From contig NC_088863.1 of NCBI RefSeq assembly GCF_032884065.1, positions 40,891,076-40,955,075 of the forward strand: a DNA stretch of 64,000 nt. The letters are read 5' to 3'. The translations under genes were made by a program, and so were the position numbers. Below the pieces are notes generated by a model. It made no database searches, was not told the DNA's origin, and worked only from the letters and a program-made list of their open reading frames with translations. This DNA comes from Artemia franciscana (Eukaryota; Arthropoda; Branchiopoda; Anostraca; Artemiidae). Positions 13,266 through 26,400 of this stretch are shown one piece after another; the stretch's first letter is position 1; every line of letters starts with the position of its first letter.

Positions 13266-14166
13266 CTTGTGGTAATCTTGTGGTAAGAATTGGCATGCAT
13301 AGTCATGACATGCAAGGTATGCACCATGATCTACTATTCATGATCCTGCGACCATGACTCATAGTAGATTGTGTAATCAAAAATTGCAAGACTGATTTTC
13401 TATAAATTGAAAGACTAACACTAGAAAATTAGTATAGTTGTAGTACCCCCCCCCCCCTCCAATATATTTTTAAACTTTCTCCTGATCCTTTGAGCACAGT
13501 AGAAAGTTCCACCCCCAAACAACATCCTATTAGTATTTTTAAGTAAAAATTGTAATTCAGGAGCCAGTCGACGTCACTCTTTAATAGAATAAAAACTTGA
13601 TACCACTTGCATATAGCTTCACTGAAATGTTGATTTTCGAATACTGGGTTTACTGAAATGGACCATTTACACAAAGCATGGCATGTCAAACCTTTTATTT
13701 TATTAGGGCTAAAATGTCAAAGCACAGGCTTCAGTTGGGCTTTTATTTGGAATATAAAAAATATCTAATTTATTTAATGACGAATAAAGTATGCTTCTCA
13801 GTCTGAATAGAAATATTTGATTTTCAAAAGGATAAAAGCTGCCATTAATAAGTGACTACCATAATTCATTTTACATATCTCTCATGAAAAAAATAACCAA
13901 AAATGAATGACACATGAACAAAAATTGTTTTGGCTAGTTCCAGGGGCTTACAAAGGCGGAAGGAGGTTCAAGACATAGCCCCCCAGATCGTAACTTTTCC
14001 CAAATTTCTGGGCAAACTGAAAATATCCAACATACTTTGTTTTGTTACTGCCCCCCCCCCAAAAAAAAAAATCTTGAGTACTTGCCTATCCATCTCCACA
14101 TGCAACTTTTCCATGTCTATTCAGATGATTAGAAAAAACCCTTTCTTTGATCATGTCATCACATAA

Positions 14167-14181
14167 TTTATTACTTTTATT
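14167..14181 (-). promoter_or_regulatory. Candidate polyadenylation signals of PIGS
   Basis: Two AATAAA hexamers on the minus strand (14172-14167 and 14181-14176), about 275-290 nt beyond the PIGS stop codon. Such hexamers are common in AT-rich DNA, so this is only plausible. Confidence 0.3.
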
Positions 14182-14456
14182 AAAAACGACGGTTTCCCTG
14201 TGTTGACTATTAGGGGAAAATAAGAATCTTTCTGAAAAACACTTCAACGTTAAAGCAGCACAAAACAAAGATAATAAAAACCATTATAAATTACGCTATT
14301 AAATGAGAAACAATGCTTCTCGCCACTTTCAGTATTAAAAATCATGCATGAAGCTGAGTTAAAACCTTTATCAAAACGATTTAAGTATCTAAGCAGCAAT
14401 AAAAAAGGAAAAAAAATAGATCACAAAAATTTTTAAGAAATATAAGATAGAAAATT

Positions 14457-14601
14457 TCAATCTTGATGGTGTTTCTCTTTTTGCTCATTGATATTCGATT
14501 TCTCAGTTTTGCTTGACGCGAAAAAGCTCTTTAAAAGGGACCAGGTTGACAATAGGACTGGAATCCCAACCGGCAGGAACAGAGGAACATATATAGCATA
14601 T
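14457..14601 (-). CDS. PIGS: PIGS exon 9: C-terminal membrane segment and stop
   Basis: Encodes YAIYVPLFLPVGIPVLLS (human FAIYIPLFLPMAVPILLS), the C-terminal membrane helix, then a polar tail ending HHQD and TGA. Acceptor cctttcttttttgtag/a supplies the last base of the Lys codon split by intron 8. Confidence 0.96.
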
Positions 14602-17600
14602 CTACAAAAAAGAAAGGACAGTGAGAAGTGACGTTTTGATAGCATAATTATAAGCAACTTCAAAGCTGCAACTCAAAGAGAATGGAAAATCTTCAGCAAA
14701 TCAACATTGGAGCATAGGGATAAAAAACTAGTGCCACTAACAGAATAGCATCTAGCAACACAGAAAACTTCAATTGAAACTGGATAATTCATATAAGCAA
14801 AATGAAATGTTAACGATTAAAGCTGAAATCTTTCTTTAAATGAGAATTAGTGTGCACTTTTTCTCAGTCTCCAAGAATTGAAAGTATAGTCTGTAAAAGC
14901 AGTCCTATGTAAGGTTGGAAGAACCTTGCCAGTTGGTATACCTTCTGGTGACAAAATCCTGACTTCATTATCCTTCCTTTCATTTGGAAGTACCTTAAAA
15001 TACAAGCATGTAGTACTTGAATGTAGGTAAAAAAGGAGAAAATCACCAAAGGTTGGATGGCTTTAGTAATTTTCTTTTCCGACACATCGCCAGTTTTTAA
15101 TATTATAAGTTTCCGACACTCCTCGTTGCAAACGAAAATAGATATTGATAGAATTTGAAACTCCGATGTTTAAGCTCGGCCGTTCTTCTTATAGTTCATA
15201 AAAAAGAAACAGATTGCTTTTGCAAATTATTTCCTGTCAGTTATGTGACACGATCATCATCTTAAGATTGGTCATTCAAAATCTATACACATTCTCAGCA
15301 AAGAACCTTTGAGTAAGGTACACTAAATGCCTTATCGGCACTAATGTAACGACTGCTGACGTCTACGAAGTTCATAATTGTTGATTTTTCACCTTACTTT
15401 TATCTGAAACCCGATATGTGTCATCACCTTCAATTCAACAAGGTAACTTTAACGTGAAAAAAACTTATGGGTGCCCTATTCATTCTGTAAGAACGCAGTT
15501 TTTTTTTCAAAAGAAAAGCTCTATTGACGTTAAGAAGAATTCTTTAATAGACAAAATAGTTCTAGAGACTTGATTCTTTTTAATGTGAACAATTATTAAA
15601 ATAAGCTACATTGCAAGACCATTATTATTCTATTTGTGATCACAATTTGGTAGAACATTAGAGCTACGACATAGATTTAATTAACTATATATTACAGAAA
15701 ACTAATTTAAAAAATGGATATAATGTAGTTCTCGACTGGCTTTTGAAAAAAGTCACGGCAATCTACACTTTACTGAAAAACAAGAGCTAAGAGCTCATAT
15801 GGCACTTGTGACGAGGAAAGAAAAGCTAAGACGCCAAGAGCTCATATGGTATGAGCTCTAACAAAATTCTAAGAATCAATAGATTGATTTAAAAGGAAAA
15901 TCAGAGGCTTAATGCCGATCAGGATTTAAAATAAGAACTCTGAGTCACGATCTCCTTCTAAATATCAAAATTCGCTAAGATCCGATCACCCGCTCGTAAT
16001 TTATAAATACCTCATTTTTTCTAATTTTTCCTCTCCCTTTAGCCCCCCAGATGGTCGAATCTGGGAAAACGACTTTATCAAGTCAATTTGTGCAGGTCCC
16101 TGACACCCCTACCAATTTTCATCGTCCTAGCACGTCCATAAGCACCAAACTGGCCAAATCACTGAACGCCTCCCCCCAAACCCCCCAAAGAGAGCGAATC
16201 CAGTACGGTTACGTCAATCACGTATCAAGGACATTTGCTTAATCTATCCACCAAGCTTCATCCCGATTCCTCCACTCCAAGTGTTTTCCAAGATTTCCCC
16301 CTCCAACTCCCCCCAATGTCAAAAGGTCTGGTCGGAATTTGAAACAAGAGCTTTGAGACACGAATTCCTTCTAAATATCAAATTTCATTAAGATCTGGTC
16401 ACACTTTCGTAAGTTACAACTACCTCATTATTCCAAATTACCCCCCCCCCCCCCAACTCTACCAAAGAGAGCATATCCGGTCCAGTAATGTCAGTCACGT
16501 ATCTTAGACAGGTTTTTATTCTTCCCATCCAGTTTCATCCTGATCTCTCCGTTTTAAGTATTTTCTAATATTTCCGCCCCCCCCAGTGCCCCCCCCCCAA
16601 TGACACTGGATCCGGTTGAGATTGAAATAAGAGATCTGAGTTACGAGGTTCTTCTAAATATGAAGTTTCATGAAGATCCGATCACTCCTTCGTAAGTTAA
16701 AAATACGTCATTTTTCTAATTTTTCAGAATTAACCCCCTCCGCCCAATAAAGCAGATCCGTTCCAATTATGTAAATCACGTATCTAAGACTTCTGCTTAT
16801 TTTTTCCACCAAGTTTCATCCCGATCCCTCCAATCTAAGCGTTTTCCATGATTTTGGGTCCCCCCCCCAAACTGCCCACAATGTCACCAGATCCGATCGG
16901 GATTTAAAATAATAGCTTTGAGACACGTTATCCTTCTAAATATCAAATTTCATTGAGATCCGATCACCCGTTCGTAAGTTAAAAATACCTCATTTTTTCT
17001 AATTTTTAAGAATTACCCCCCCCCCCCCAACTACCCCAAAGAGAGCGGATCCGTTCCTATTATGTCAATCATGTATCTACGACTTGTGCTTATTTTCCCA
17101 CTAAGTTTCATCCTGATCCCTCCACTCTAAGTGTTTTCCAAGATTTTAGGTTTCCCCTCCCAACTCCCCCCCACCAATGTCACCAGATCCGGTCGGGATT
17201 TGAAATAACAGCTCTGAGACACGATATCCTTCCAAAAATCAAATTTCATTAAGATCTGATCAACCGTTCGTAAGCTAAAAATACTTCATTTTTTCTATTT
17301 TTTCCGAATTAACGGGCCACTCACTCCCCCCCCCCAGATGGTCAAATCGGGAAAAAGACTATTTCTAATTTTATCTGAGTCAGTCCCTGATACGCCTGCC
17401 AAATTTCATCGTCCTAGCTTACCTGGAAGTGCCTAAAGTAGCAAAACCGGGACCGACAGACAGACCGACAGAATTTGCGATTGCTATATGTCACTTGGTT
17501 AATACAAAGTGCCATAAAAAGACCATGTATTGTCAGTTTAATATACATATACTGATATTTATTCCTTAAAAATTTAATATTTTTTTATTTATGAAAGTCA

Positions 17601-20600
17601 AAAAGTGAAAACATTTAAAATGCAATTTATTATCAGTAAAGTGCAAATTATGTTCTGTTCTTGAAACGGCATAGGGTCAGTCCTATTCATGTTAATTTTT
17701 TGCTTGTTTTGAGTTTGACCTGATTATTTACTGTAATTTCTGTTCTTTTTGGGTTTCACTTATTTATTGATGGTGATTTATGGTTGTTTTACGCTTGGAA
17801 TATTATTTGACTTTATTTTTGCTTATTCTTGGTTTAATGGAGCTCTTTACTTTTCTTTGAAACAATCTTTTCACGGAAAAATCTTTTTAAATTGATTTCT
17901 GTTCGTTTTTTATTGACCTAATCTGTTTCACCATAAAAAAATTATATATTTTTGGTTTTTATGGCACTTGGTATTAACCAAGTGACATTAGCGATCACAA
18001 TTTCCATCCGTCAGTCTGTCTGTCTGTCCGTCCCAGTTATGCTAGTTCGAGTATTTCCAGATAAGCTAGGACGATGAAAGTTGGCAGGCGTATCAGGGAC
18101 CAGACCAGATTAAATTAGAAAGAGTCGCTTCCCCGATTCGACCATCTGGAGAGGAGCGAGCGAACGAGATAGTTGAGAAGAATTTTTATTTGCTATAAAC
18201 AAAACAAAATGATTGTTGTACCTACACGTGTCTCGTTAATCTAGCGGTATGATTCTCGCTTTGAGTGAGAGAGGTCCTAGGTTCGAATCCTGGAGGGATG
18301 GAGGGATGGTTAATACGGAGAAATTAGAAAAAAATGAGGTATTTTTAACTTTCGAATGGGTGATCAGATCTTTATAAAATTTGATATTTAGAAGGACCGT
18401 GTCTCAGAGATTTTATTTTTAATCGCTACCGGATACGATGATTTCCTTGTCCCTATGCTCTGTGGGGTTGTGTTAACCCCAAAGACCTTGTTATACGATC
18501 TTTGGACTGTCTTTGAACAAATGGTTATCTCAAAATTTCTATGGGATGCCCTCGCGTAAAACAAGACGTAAAGGGGTGAGGGGGCTAGTTGCCCTCCGAT
18601 CACTTTGACTTTTAAAAAGGGTACTAGAACTTTCGATTTCCAATCCAATGACCTTCTTCCAAAGTTTATACGACCACCCTTTCCATAAAAACCATATATG
18701 CTCTTGGGGCACAACTTACAGCCTTTGTCCTGAGGGCCATGGGGAGGGGGTGTCTTCAAAAAAGACACAATTACTGGACCTTTCAATTAGGCTAAACAAA
18801 ACGGCTATCTCGAAAGTTTGGTTGGATATGTTTAGGGAAATGTTGGGCGTGGAGGGGGGTGGTTGCCCTCCGATCACTTTCGAGTATTAAAAGGGGCACT
18901 AGAAATTCCTATTTCCAATCGTATGAACCCCTTTCGAAGTTTCTACGACAACTCCGTCTATATGTTTACATCCTATTTATATAGAATAGAATCTCAGATC
19001 TAATAGATCCTTTATCTGGAAAAACATTGGAAGACCCGACAGAAAAAGCCAATCTATTGGCTTTTTCCAATCATTCTGCATATGTTTTTACACCACAACT
19101 GGAGGACAGAAGTGAACAAGCACGAATAGAGGAAAACAAATAAATCGGAAGGCCCAGACGGCATACATCTTCGTATTCTTGAAGAACTTGCAGCACAACT
19201 CACAAGACCCCTATCGCTCATCTTTATGGCATCTTTAGATACGAGAAAACTCCCTAGTATTTGGAAAAAGTCAATTATCACCCCAATCTTCAAGATATGT
19301 GAAAAAACAAAATCCGATCAACCACAGGCACATAAGTTTTATATGCATCACTTGTGAAATCCTCGACTTAATGATAGCACACAGATTACTAGAATACCTT
19401 CTAACCGAAAAAGATAATAAAAAAAGGCAGTTTGGATTCCTAAGACATAGGTCAGCTGAGCCCCAGCTACTTCTAGTTACAAACACCTAAACCTCTACAA
19501 AGGCATACAAGTCGAAGCAATATACCTTGATCTTTGTAAAGCCTTTGATAAAAATTCTAATTCAAAGCTCTTGGCTGGATGGCGAATTTCCTGGGAGGCA
19601 GAACTCAGAGGTTGAAAGTAGATGGTCACATTAGCACAGTTGTGACAAAAGTGTCTAGCGGTATTCCACAAGGTAGCGTTATCACTTCCCTACTGTTAAA
19701 TCTTTTTGCAATGGACCTGCCTGCCCTCAATTATCGCACTCTATGCTGACAATACAAAGCTTTTTAAACTTATGAAATGCCCAAATAATATTCAAAAACT
19801 GCAGACCAGCTTGAACAAGATAGCCGATTGGATGAGAACGTGGGAAATGCAGATCAACACAAACAAAAGCTCCCACCTCTGCCTTGGACCGTAGAATTTC
19901 AAGTCAACCTATAGCTTTAACACCAGTCTAATACTAAAATACATTTTGAGTGGGACTTTAGAGTAATAATAGACAGTGTGGTAAAATTCACCAACCCCTA
20001 TAAATCTATCGTGAGCAAAGCTTTGAAAGTAGCTGTACTTATTCGAAGAAACTTCATCCTTAAAGAAAGAAAACGAATATTTCGAGAGAACAACCGCCTT
20101 TCTTCTTCAGCACGAACAAAATAATATGATCAAGGAAAAAGCCAAAAACCAAAAAACAAACGCGCAAAGTACAACAAAACCAATGAAAAAAACCGCCAAA
20201 AAATTCAATGAAATTTAACGGAAGACCAAAAATTAAAAGAATTAAAATCAAATACCTAACAACAATAAAGTGAGTTATTCGCCAATATCCACGATTTGCA
20301 CAAAATCCAAACAAATGTGATCTGCCATCGACGGATACTAACGAACAACTGAGAAATAATAAAGCCCACATCGCTCTTTAATTATGCAGCACTATTGCAC
20401 TGCCTATGATCGACAAGGATCATGACAGTTCACGAAGAAACTGAAGAATTTGAGATATTAACCATAAATGTTTCCTTTCCAGTATAGACAAAGGCGTTAA
20501 ATATTTAGAGTTTCTTTGAATCTACTAGAAACTGTCTCTTGATTCTATACTTGTTTGGTTTAGAGGGAATGTGCATCTTGAACTTGGACTGTCCTCTAAA

Positions 20601-23384
20601 CGAAACGGGAAATTTATTGATGGTCAAGTACTAGCCAAGCGAATAATTTGCTTGACAGCTTGCGATGAATAAGTCGAAAGCCTCTTTGATGGGAGCTAGA
20701 GGACCACCTCTTTTGTGACCTGTGTGCCCAAAATCAAAATGAAGATAATTTTCCAGATACTGGAATCGCTTCAGGCTCATCGTAGGGCGGAAAATGTCCT
20801 GCTCAATTCCATCAGCTGCAAAGAGACATTCACAATCTTCACTGCCCGATTTTAAAACTCTAGGGAGATACAGAAGGCCTAAGAAGGCTCGCATCTCTGT
20901 GACGTCAACTGGTTTCAAAGAACGTTTGCTTATCTACAATCCTAAAATCATAATGCAGGCCGAAAGTGTCAATCATGACATTGGTGTGAAAGACGTTCTT
21001 CTCAAGGATCTAGGCTGTGATGAAAAGGCCCAAAGCCTTTTCAACAGAATTTTAGGATCTCGTGCTGCTTTGAGGTGGCTCAGACCAGTGGCGGATCCAG
21101 GGGGGCGCACCCCTAATGAGGTGGTGGATTTGTGGTTGGGACCACCTGCTCCGGTTTGGGTTGGGGTGAAAGTTTTCTTTTGTAATTGGTTTTTAATAGT
21201 TGAGTTTTTAGTTATTAAGACTGCTTCTTTTTACAAACAAGTTAGGAACAATGTTTTAGTCGCTTTGTGCGATCTCTGTTAGATTTTACTAATGTCGCAA
21301 ACCGCAAAAAAGTATTTAATTAAATTTAGGTTTATCAAGGGAATCTGTTTGAATTACCACAAATGCCAACTGGGAGGCAAAAACCTTCATTTCATAATGA
21401 CAAGGAGGGAAAAACTTAAAACCGTAACTTCTTTAGGCTGTCAAAATGATATTTCAGGATTGTGCTCTCACAATGGGGCTGAAAAGCAAAATATTTACTT
21501 CTTTTTACTGTCAAAAATTTGTTTTCGAGCCTTGCTATGGCACTGATGCGAAGAAATTGGTATCATTACTTTTTTTGGCTGTCTGTTTTAATTTTTTGGG
21601 TTTGCTTCTTTTTAAATAGGCAGGGTGGTTTTTACAACATTGTTGTTTTTTAGGGGATTTGTATAGTAGAAAGTAAATGTATCAGGAGTGAAAAAAAATA
21701 TTAATTTAAGTTTTGGATTTTGGTGAGGAGATAGTGGCCACTTTACTGCCTATTTTCATCTAATAAAAGCTCTGCATTATATGACATATCACCTCCTCTG
21801 TTCATCCTAATTGATTAAAATAAAGGCTAAACTCTTTAGAACTTTAATAAAAGCTCGTAGAAGTAAATGCTTAAAATTAAGTATACGAGTCGAAATACTC
21901 CTTCAAGATCGGGGTAATCATATAAGAAAAATAAATTTTCAAAAAATTGTTTATAAAAGAAGACAAATAATTATATGTTTATCTTTTTTATCTAGCTGGT
22001 ATAGATGGGTCTCTGAATTCTTAGTTTGAATCAGTGGAATGGCATCGATTTTTTTTTTTTCAAACATTTACTAATAAAACGTAGATAAAAAGTGGAAATT
22101 CACGCAACTTGAGTTAACCACGGAAACGGAATGCAACTACAATATTACTTCATAATTTCTCACCTTCTCAATACCAACCAGTCACAAAATATAGCTATTT
22201 TTTGTATAGGGGTTGCATATATTTGTCCATAAAATTGTCTAAACTGCTATATATACTGCTGGGATTTTTACACTATTTTGTTACATGCCATCCAATCATA
22301 TTTCCACGATTAGTTGTCTTTAAATCCAGTTTTTACAGGACAATTCTCTTACTTAATGTCAAATCCGAGTCAATTTTCAAATTCTTATTTTTGTGCTCAA
22401 CAGACGTATAGAGAATTAAACGTTTGAGTTAAATATCTGAAAACCTCAAGATTAAAAAAAAGTTAATTACAAATCTACTAAACCTTGAAAACCCTGAGAA
22501 TTTAAATCACCAGTCTATATCTATCAAATATAAAAATAGCAAACCCATAATTATTTGTTTTTTATGGAGTATTTCGACCCATCTACTTAGTTTGAAGCAA
22601 ATACCTACATGTATCTTTATTGAAGTCCATGTTTTTCTGACGATTTGGTCTTTATTCGAGTATTTTAGGATGAATAGACGAGAAAATCCTGCTGAAGAGG
22701 TCTAAACTGACAGGACTCTACAGTGACAGGACAAGCCATTACAAATATTCACTGAAATATTGAGGTAGACATCGACCGTGTAATAAATAGATATGGCGGG
22801 AGTGGAAATAGAAAAATATACTTTTTCTTTTAAAAGTGTGAATTCTGAAATTTAAGCGAAATATATCGAACTTTAAAACGTGGAAAGACAGGCTACGTTG
22901 TCACAAAAAGTAAAATTTTGACTAATAAATTTTTGAGATTTCGCCAAAGTTGACACTGTTTATTAAAACACTATTTTTAAAAGAAACAGTGATTAATTAA
23001 TGCTGTATACATAAAACCCTCGTTTTAAATGTCTTCTATGCATTTCTATCCCTTCGTTCTGTTTTTCTTGTTACATTCCTAAGAGAACTAGTATTTAATG
23101 TTGAATATATCTTCTACGAATATACAAGTTGTATCTTTATCCTCATTTCCTACTCTTCATTACTACCATAATTACTAAGCGATGCCACAAAGTTAGGCCA
23201 TATGCTAAATGGTTTGATCTATATAAATTGTCACATAGAGTACATGACTCCAAAAGATGGTTCAATACCAATGTTATTTTTTTGACAATAAAAAGCTTAA
23301 CTCACTCGCTATAGTGGTCAGATGTGCAAAGGCAAAAAATTATGCAGAAAATATTAAATATAATTTTTTTTATAGATGGTGAAT

Positions 23385-23449
<65 letters not shown>

Positions 23450-26400
23450 GGCGGGATGGTTTTTATAACTTACTATTTTTTTTATATAAATATTTTTATA
23501 CATTTTAATTTCAACAGATTTATTAGAGCTTCAACCCTCACCAGATTTTAGATTAAATTTACGACCATTTCCACTGCCTACCTACGACTCATAGCTGTCG
23601 AGGTTCCCTTTAAATTGCGAGTATTTTGTTGTTCGCAAGCTTATCCAAGCAACCTATTATGCATCCTCCCCCTAAAGAAAATCCTAGATCCGCCCCTGGC
23701 TTAGACTTATCCCACTTTAGTCACTTTACCAATGAATGAAGAATTAACATTGCTCCTCTGCTGGTTTTGTCGAAGTCAATTAGCAACAGGAATATTTTCC
23801 CCATCGTCATCTGATTGTTTCTTAACTGCCTGTTTGTCATATTCTTCGCTTGTACTGCCTAAAGAATTTTCATCAATGACATCAACACTCTAGTTGACGA
23901 AGACCGGGTCGTTCCTGTAACCCTTGCCAGTTGTTAGGTCTTCATATATGTTTTGTAGGACACTGAGGACATCCTCCTTTGTAAGAAGTATCCGGCTTAT
24001 TCGTGGCATCGCTCCGGTCTGTCAGTTGCTTCGTAGGAGACAAGATTCTAGATATAAATGAATTTTTCCAGCTCAAAACGAAAGAAAAGTTGAATTACCC
24101 AGAAAAATAAACCAAAAAATATCCAGTAAAAACGAGAATCTTTTTGTTTCGAGCCTAATAAATTCCAAGGATTTTGCTGATATGTTCTTTTGAGAACCTG
24201 CATGCACAGAGTATGTTTTGATTTAGTTTAGCCTCCTCCTAAATATTCATTGAATATTTCATCCTTATAACCTTAGCCTTAGTAGCAATAACAGTTGGAG
24301 TAGTAGTATTGGTAGCATGCACATAGTGCCTTTTGGTCAGTTCAACATCCACCTCAACATGCGCTGAAAATTTCCGTTGAATACCTTAAGCCGTTCCAAG
24401 ATATTGCTGATACGCTCTTTTGACAACCTTCATGCACATAGTGTTCTTTTATTTAGAACAAAATCATCTTCAACATTTATTGAAAGCTTCACCATAGACA
24501 TTTTGGAGACCCAGGATCAAACATGCCACCTTACCCGATAACAAATCTTATATGTAAACAATGGACAAATTTCAAAACTTACAGGGCTTGCCCCAAGGGT
24601 TGTGGGGTGTCATGTCATCCCTAGAGGCATAGTTATTTTACCTTTCAACTGTAATAAATAAAATGGCTGTTTCAAAACTTAAGTCGGATAACGTTGGGAG
24701 GAGAGCAGCAAATAGGAGCGTCAGAGGGGGCTGGTCACCTTCCAATCACTTTTGATTCTTAAAAAGGGCACTAAAACTTTCAACTTACAATCGAGTGAGC
24801 CCCTTTCTGAAGTTTCCGCAACAACTCCTTCCATCCAAAGTGGCTCGGTGAAACATAAAATACACGGAGCACATTTCACTCTTTATTTAGGCATTACCAT
24901 TGTACTGCCTATGAAAATGGTGTTCCAAGTTTCTTTAGAGCGTGCTCGTGTTATTGTTCTATTTAAAGGTAAGGTCATGTAATAATATTGCAAGTTATTG
25001 TCCTATCTTTCTTTCATCAGTATTAATTATTCTGAAATTTTTCAATTTTCTTTAAAAAAAAATAATATTTCCCGACTTCTTGATTATGTTAATTCTAAAC
25101 ATTTGTTTCTTGATTTTCAGTTTAGTTTTGGGACAAAGCACTCAACTGAGCATGTATATGCAACTCTCATGAATTTCCTACATTCAGCTCTTGATTCTCG
25201 CCTGATATCTGCTTCTCATCTTTTTCGACGTACGAAAAGCATTCGAGTCATTAACACACAAGATCCTTCTTTGGAAACTGCCCCATGTTGATATAAGAGG
25301 TACTGCTTATTCTTAGTTAATTTCATATTTTTCTAGTCAAGAAATCTCGGCTCAAGCGCTCTTTTTTAACCCTTCCAAAATAAATTTTGACATTCCGCAA
25401 TGATCTAACATTTGGCCAATACTCTTTTAATCGATCCAAATGACCTTATCAATGCAGTTAAAACAAATACAGCAACTTATGAAAGTTGCTGTCGTCTTTG
25501 TTAACCAGCATCTGCCACTAAACTTTGAGAAGAACTTGTCTTTTCTGGATGTACGTATTGCCTTTGCTGATGACAGTATTCTAAATACACCCTGTAGAAC
25601 TGAATTTGATCTTTGCTCGAAGATGGGAGACTTTTTTAAAAGTTATCCAGGGTTCGGTGTAAATTAGCTTGCTTTAAATGTTAAGAAATCATTTTTTCTC
25701 ATTTCTTCAAGAGTCTCAAAGGTTGCCCGGACTTAAATGAAAAAAGACGGATTAAGAGCTTGTTTGAGTAGACCTAGAGATCATAAGGTTCGATAACTAA
25801 CCATTTTACTTGCTAAAAATCTATCATTTAAGTAATATATGGAGTCGAACAAAATGAAACTCTTCAGCAGTCTCGGAATCCTTAGAAAGCTATTACGCCT
25901 ATTTATAGGATAAGTTTTTAAAATCCTTTTCTAAAGCCCAGTTCAGTCTTATGCTTCATATTGTCCTGTTATTTTGATCTCAACCTTCCTCTCGTCACAG
26001 AAACCACATCCAAAAGTTTATGATAAAACAAGGACTAATATTCAAGAAACTGGCCGTTCTTCATTCAAATTCCTGCTTCATTTGAAATTTCTATTTTCTA
26101 TCATATACATTTTCACTTTCTATAGTTGCATGGCCATCTTATTACTGCCCTTTGTAATAATGCATTATTTTTATTTTTGATCAATCGACATTTCATTTGC
26201 TCACTTCCAACAGCTTATATACTACTCACACTCCATTCTTGCAGTCTGACTTCAACCCTCTTATATTTTATAACAGGGTATACAACATGCTCCCAGAGTA
26301 TGTACGAGCCTCCAACTCGTTTGGTATCTACAAAAGGAATGTCGAAAATTTCCCCTGGAGCTGATGTCTCTTGATTACAGTTGGATATTTGTTTAAGCAT

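Larger units (their letters stand above)
20465..24009 (-). pseudogene. piggyBac transposase relic, split by a hAT-like element
   Basis: Minus-strand pieces follow the order of a piggyBac (DDE_Tnp_1_7) transposase. 24009-23707 starts MPRISRILLTKEDVLSVLQN and is acidic, like the family N-terminus. 20918-20631 has VTEMRAFLGLLYLPRVLKSG, IFRPTMSLKRFQYLENYLHF and LAPIKEAFDLF. Below 20631 comes PVSFRGQSKFKMHIPSKPNK then RQFLVDSKK and NAFVYTGKE. The interval 21086-23698 is a separate insertion. In-frame stops remain in the N-terminal and central parts, so the gene is dead. Confidence 0.8.

Noticed and set aside
14864..15085. Minus-strand frame of 73 codons just above PIGS exon 9
   Set aside because: Exons 8 and 9 join in phase without it and it resembles no PIG-S segment; it is intron sequence.
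16051..17340. Regularly spaced repeats as a possible CRISPR-like array
   Set aside because: Units of about 285 bp with drifted sequence in a eukaryotic intron; a tandem-repeat transposable element explains them.
18388..18890. Overlapping frames of 132 and 80 codons on opposite strands
   Set aside because: Both lie in dispersed repeat fragments; equivalent regions in other copies contain stops.
20794..21282. A 162-codon plus-strand open frame
   Set aside because: It is opposite the piggyBac frame (20918-20631), and crosses the border of the hAT-like insertion at 21086, so it joins two unrelated pieces of DNA.
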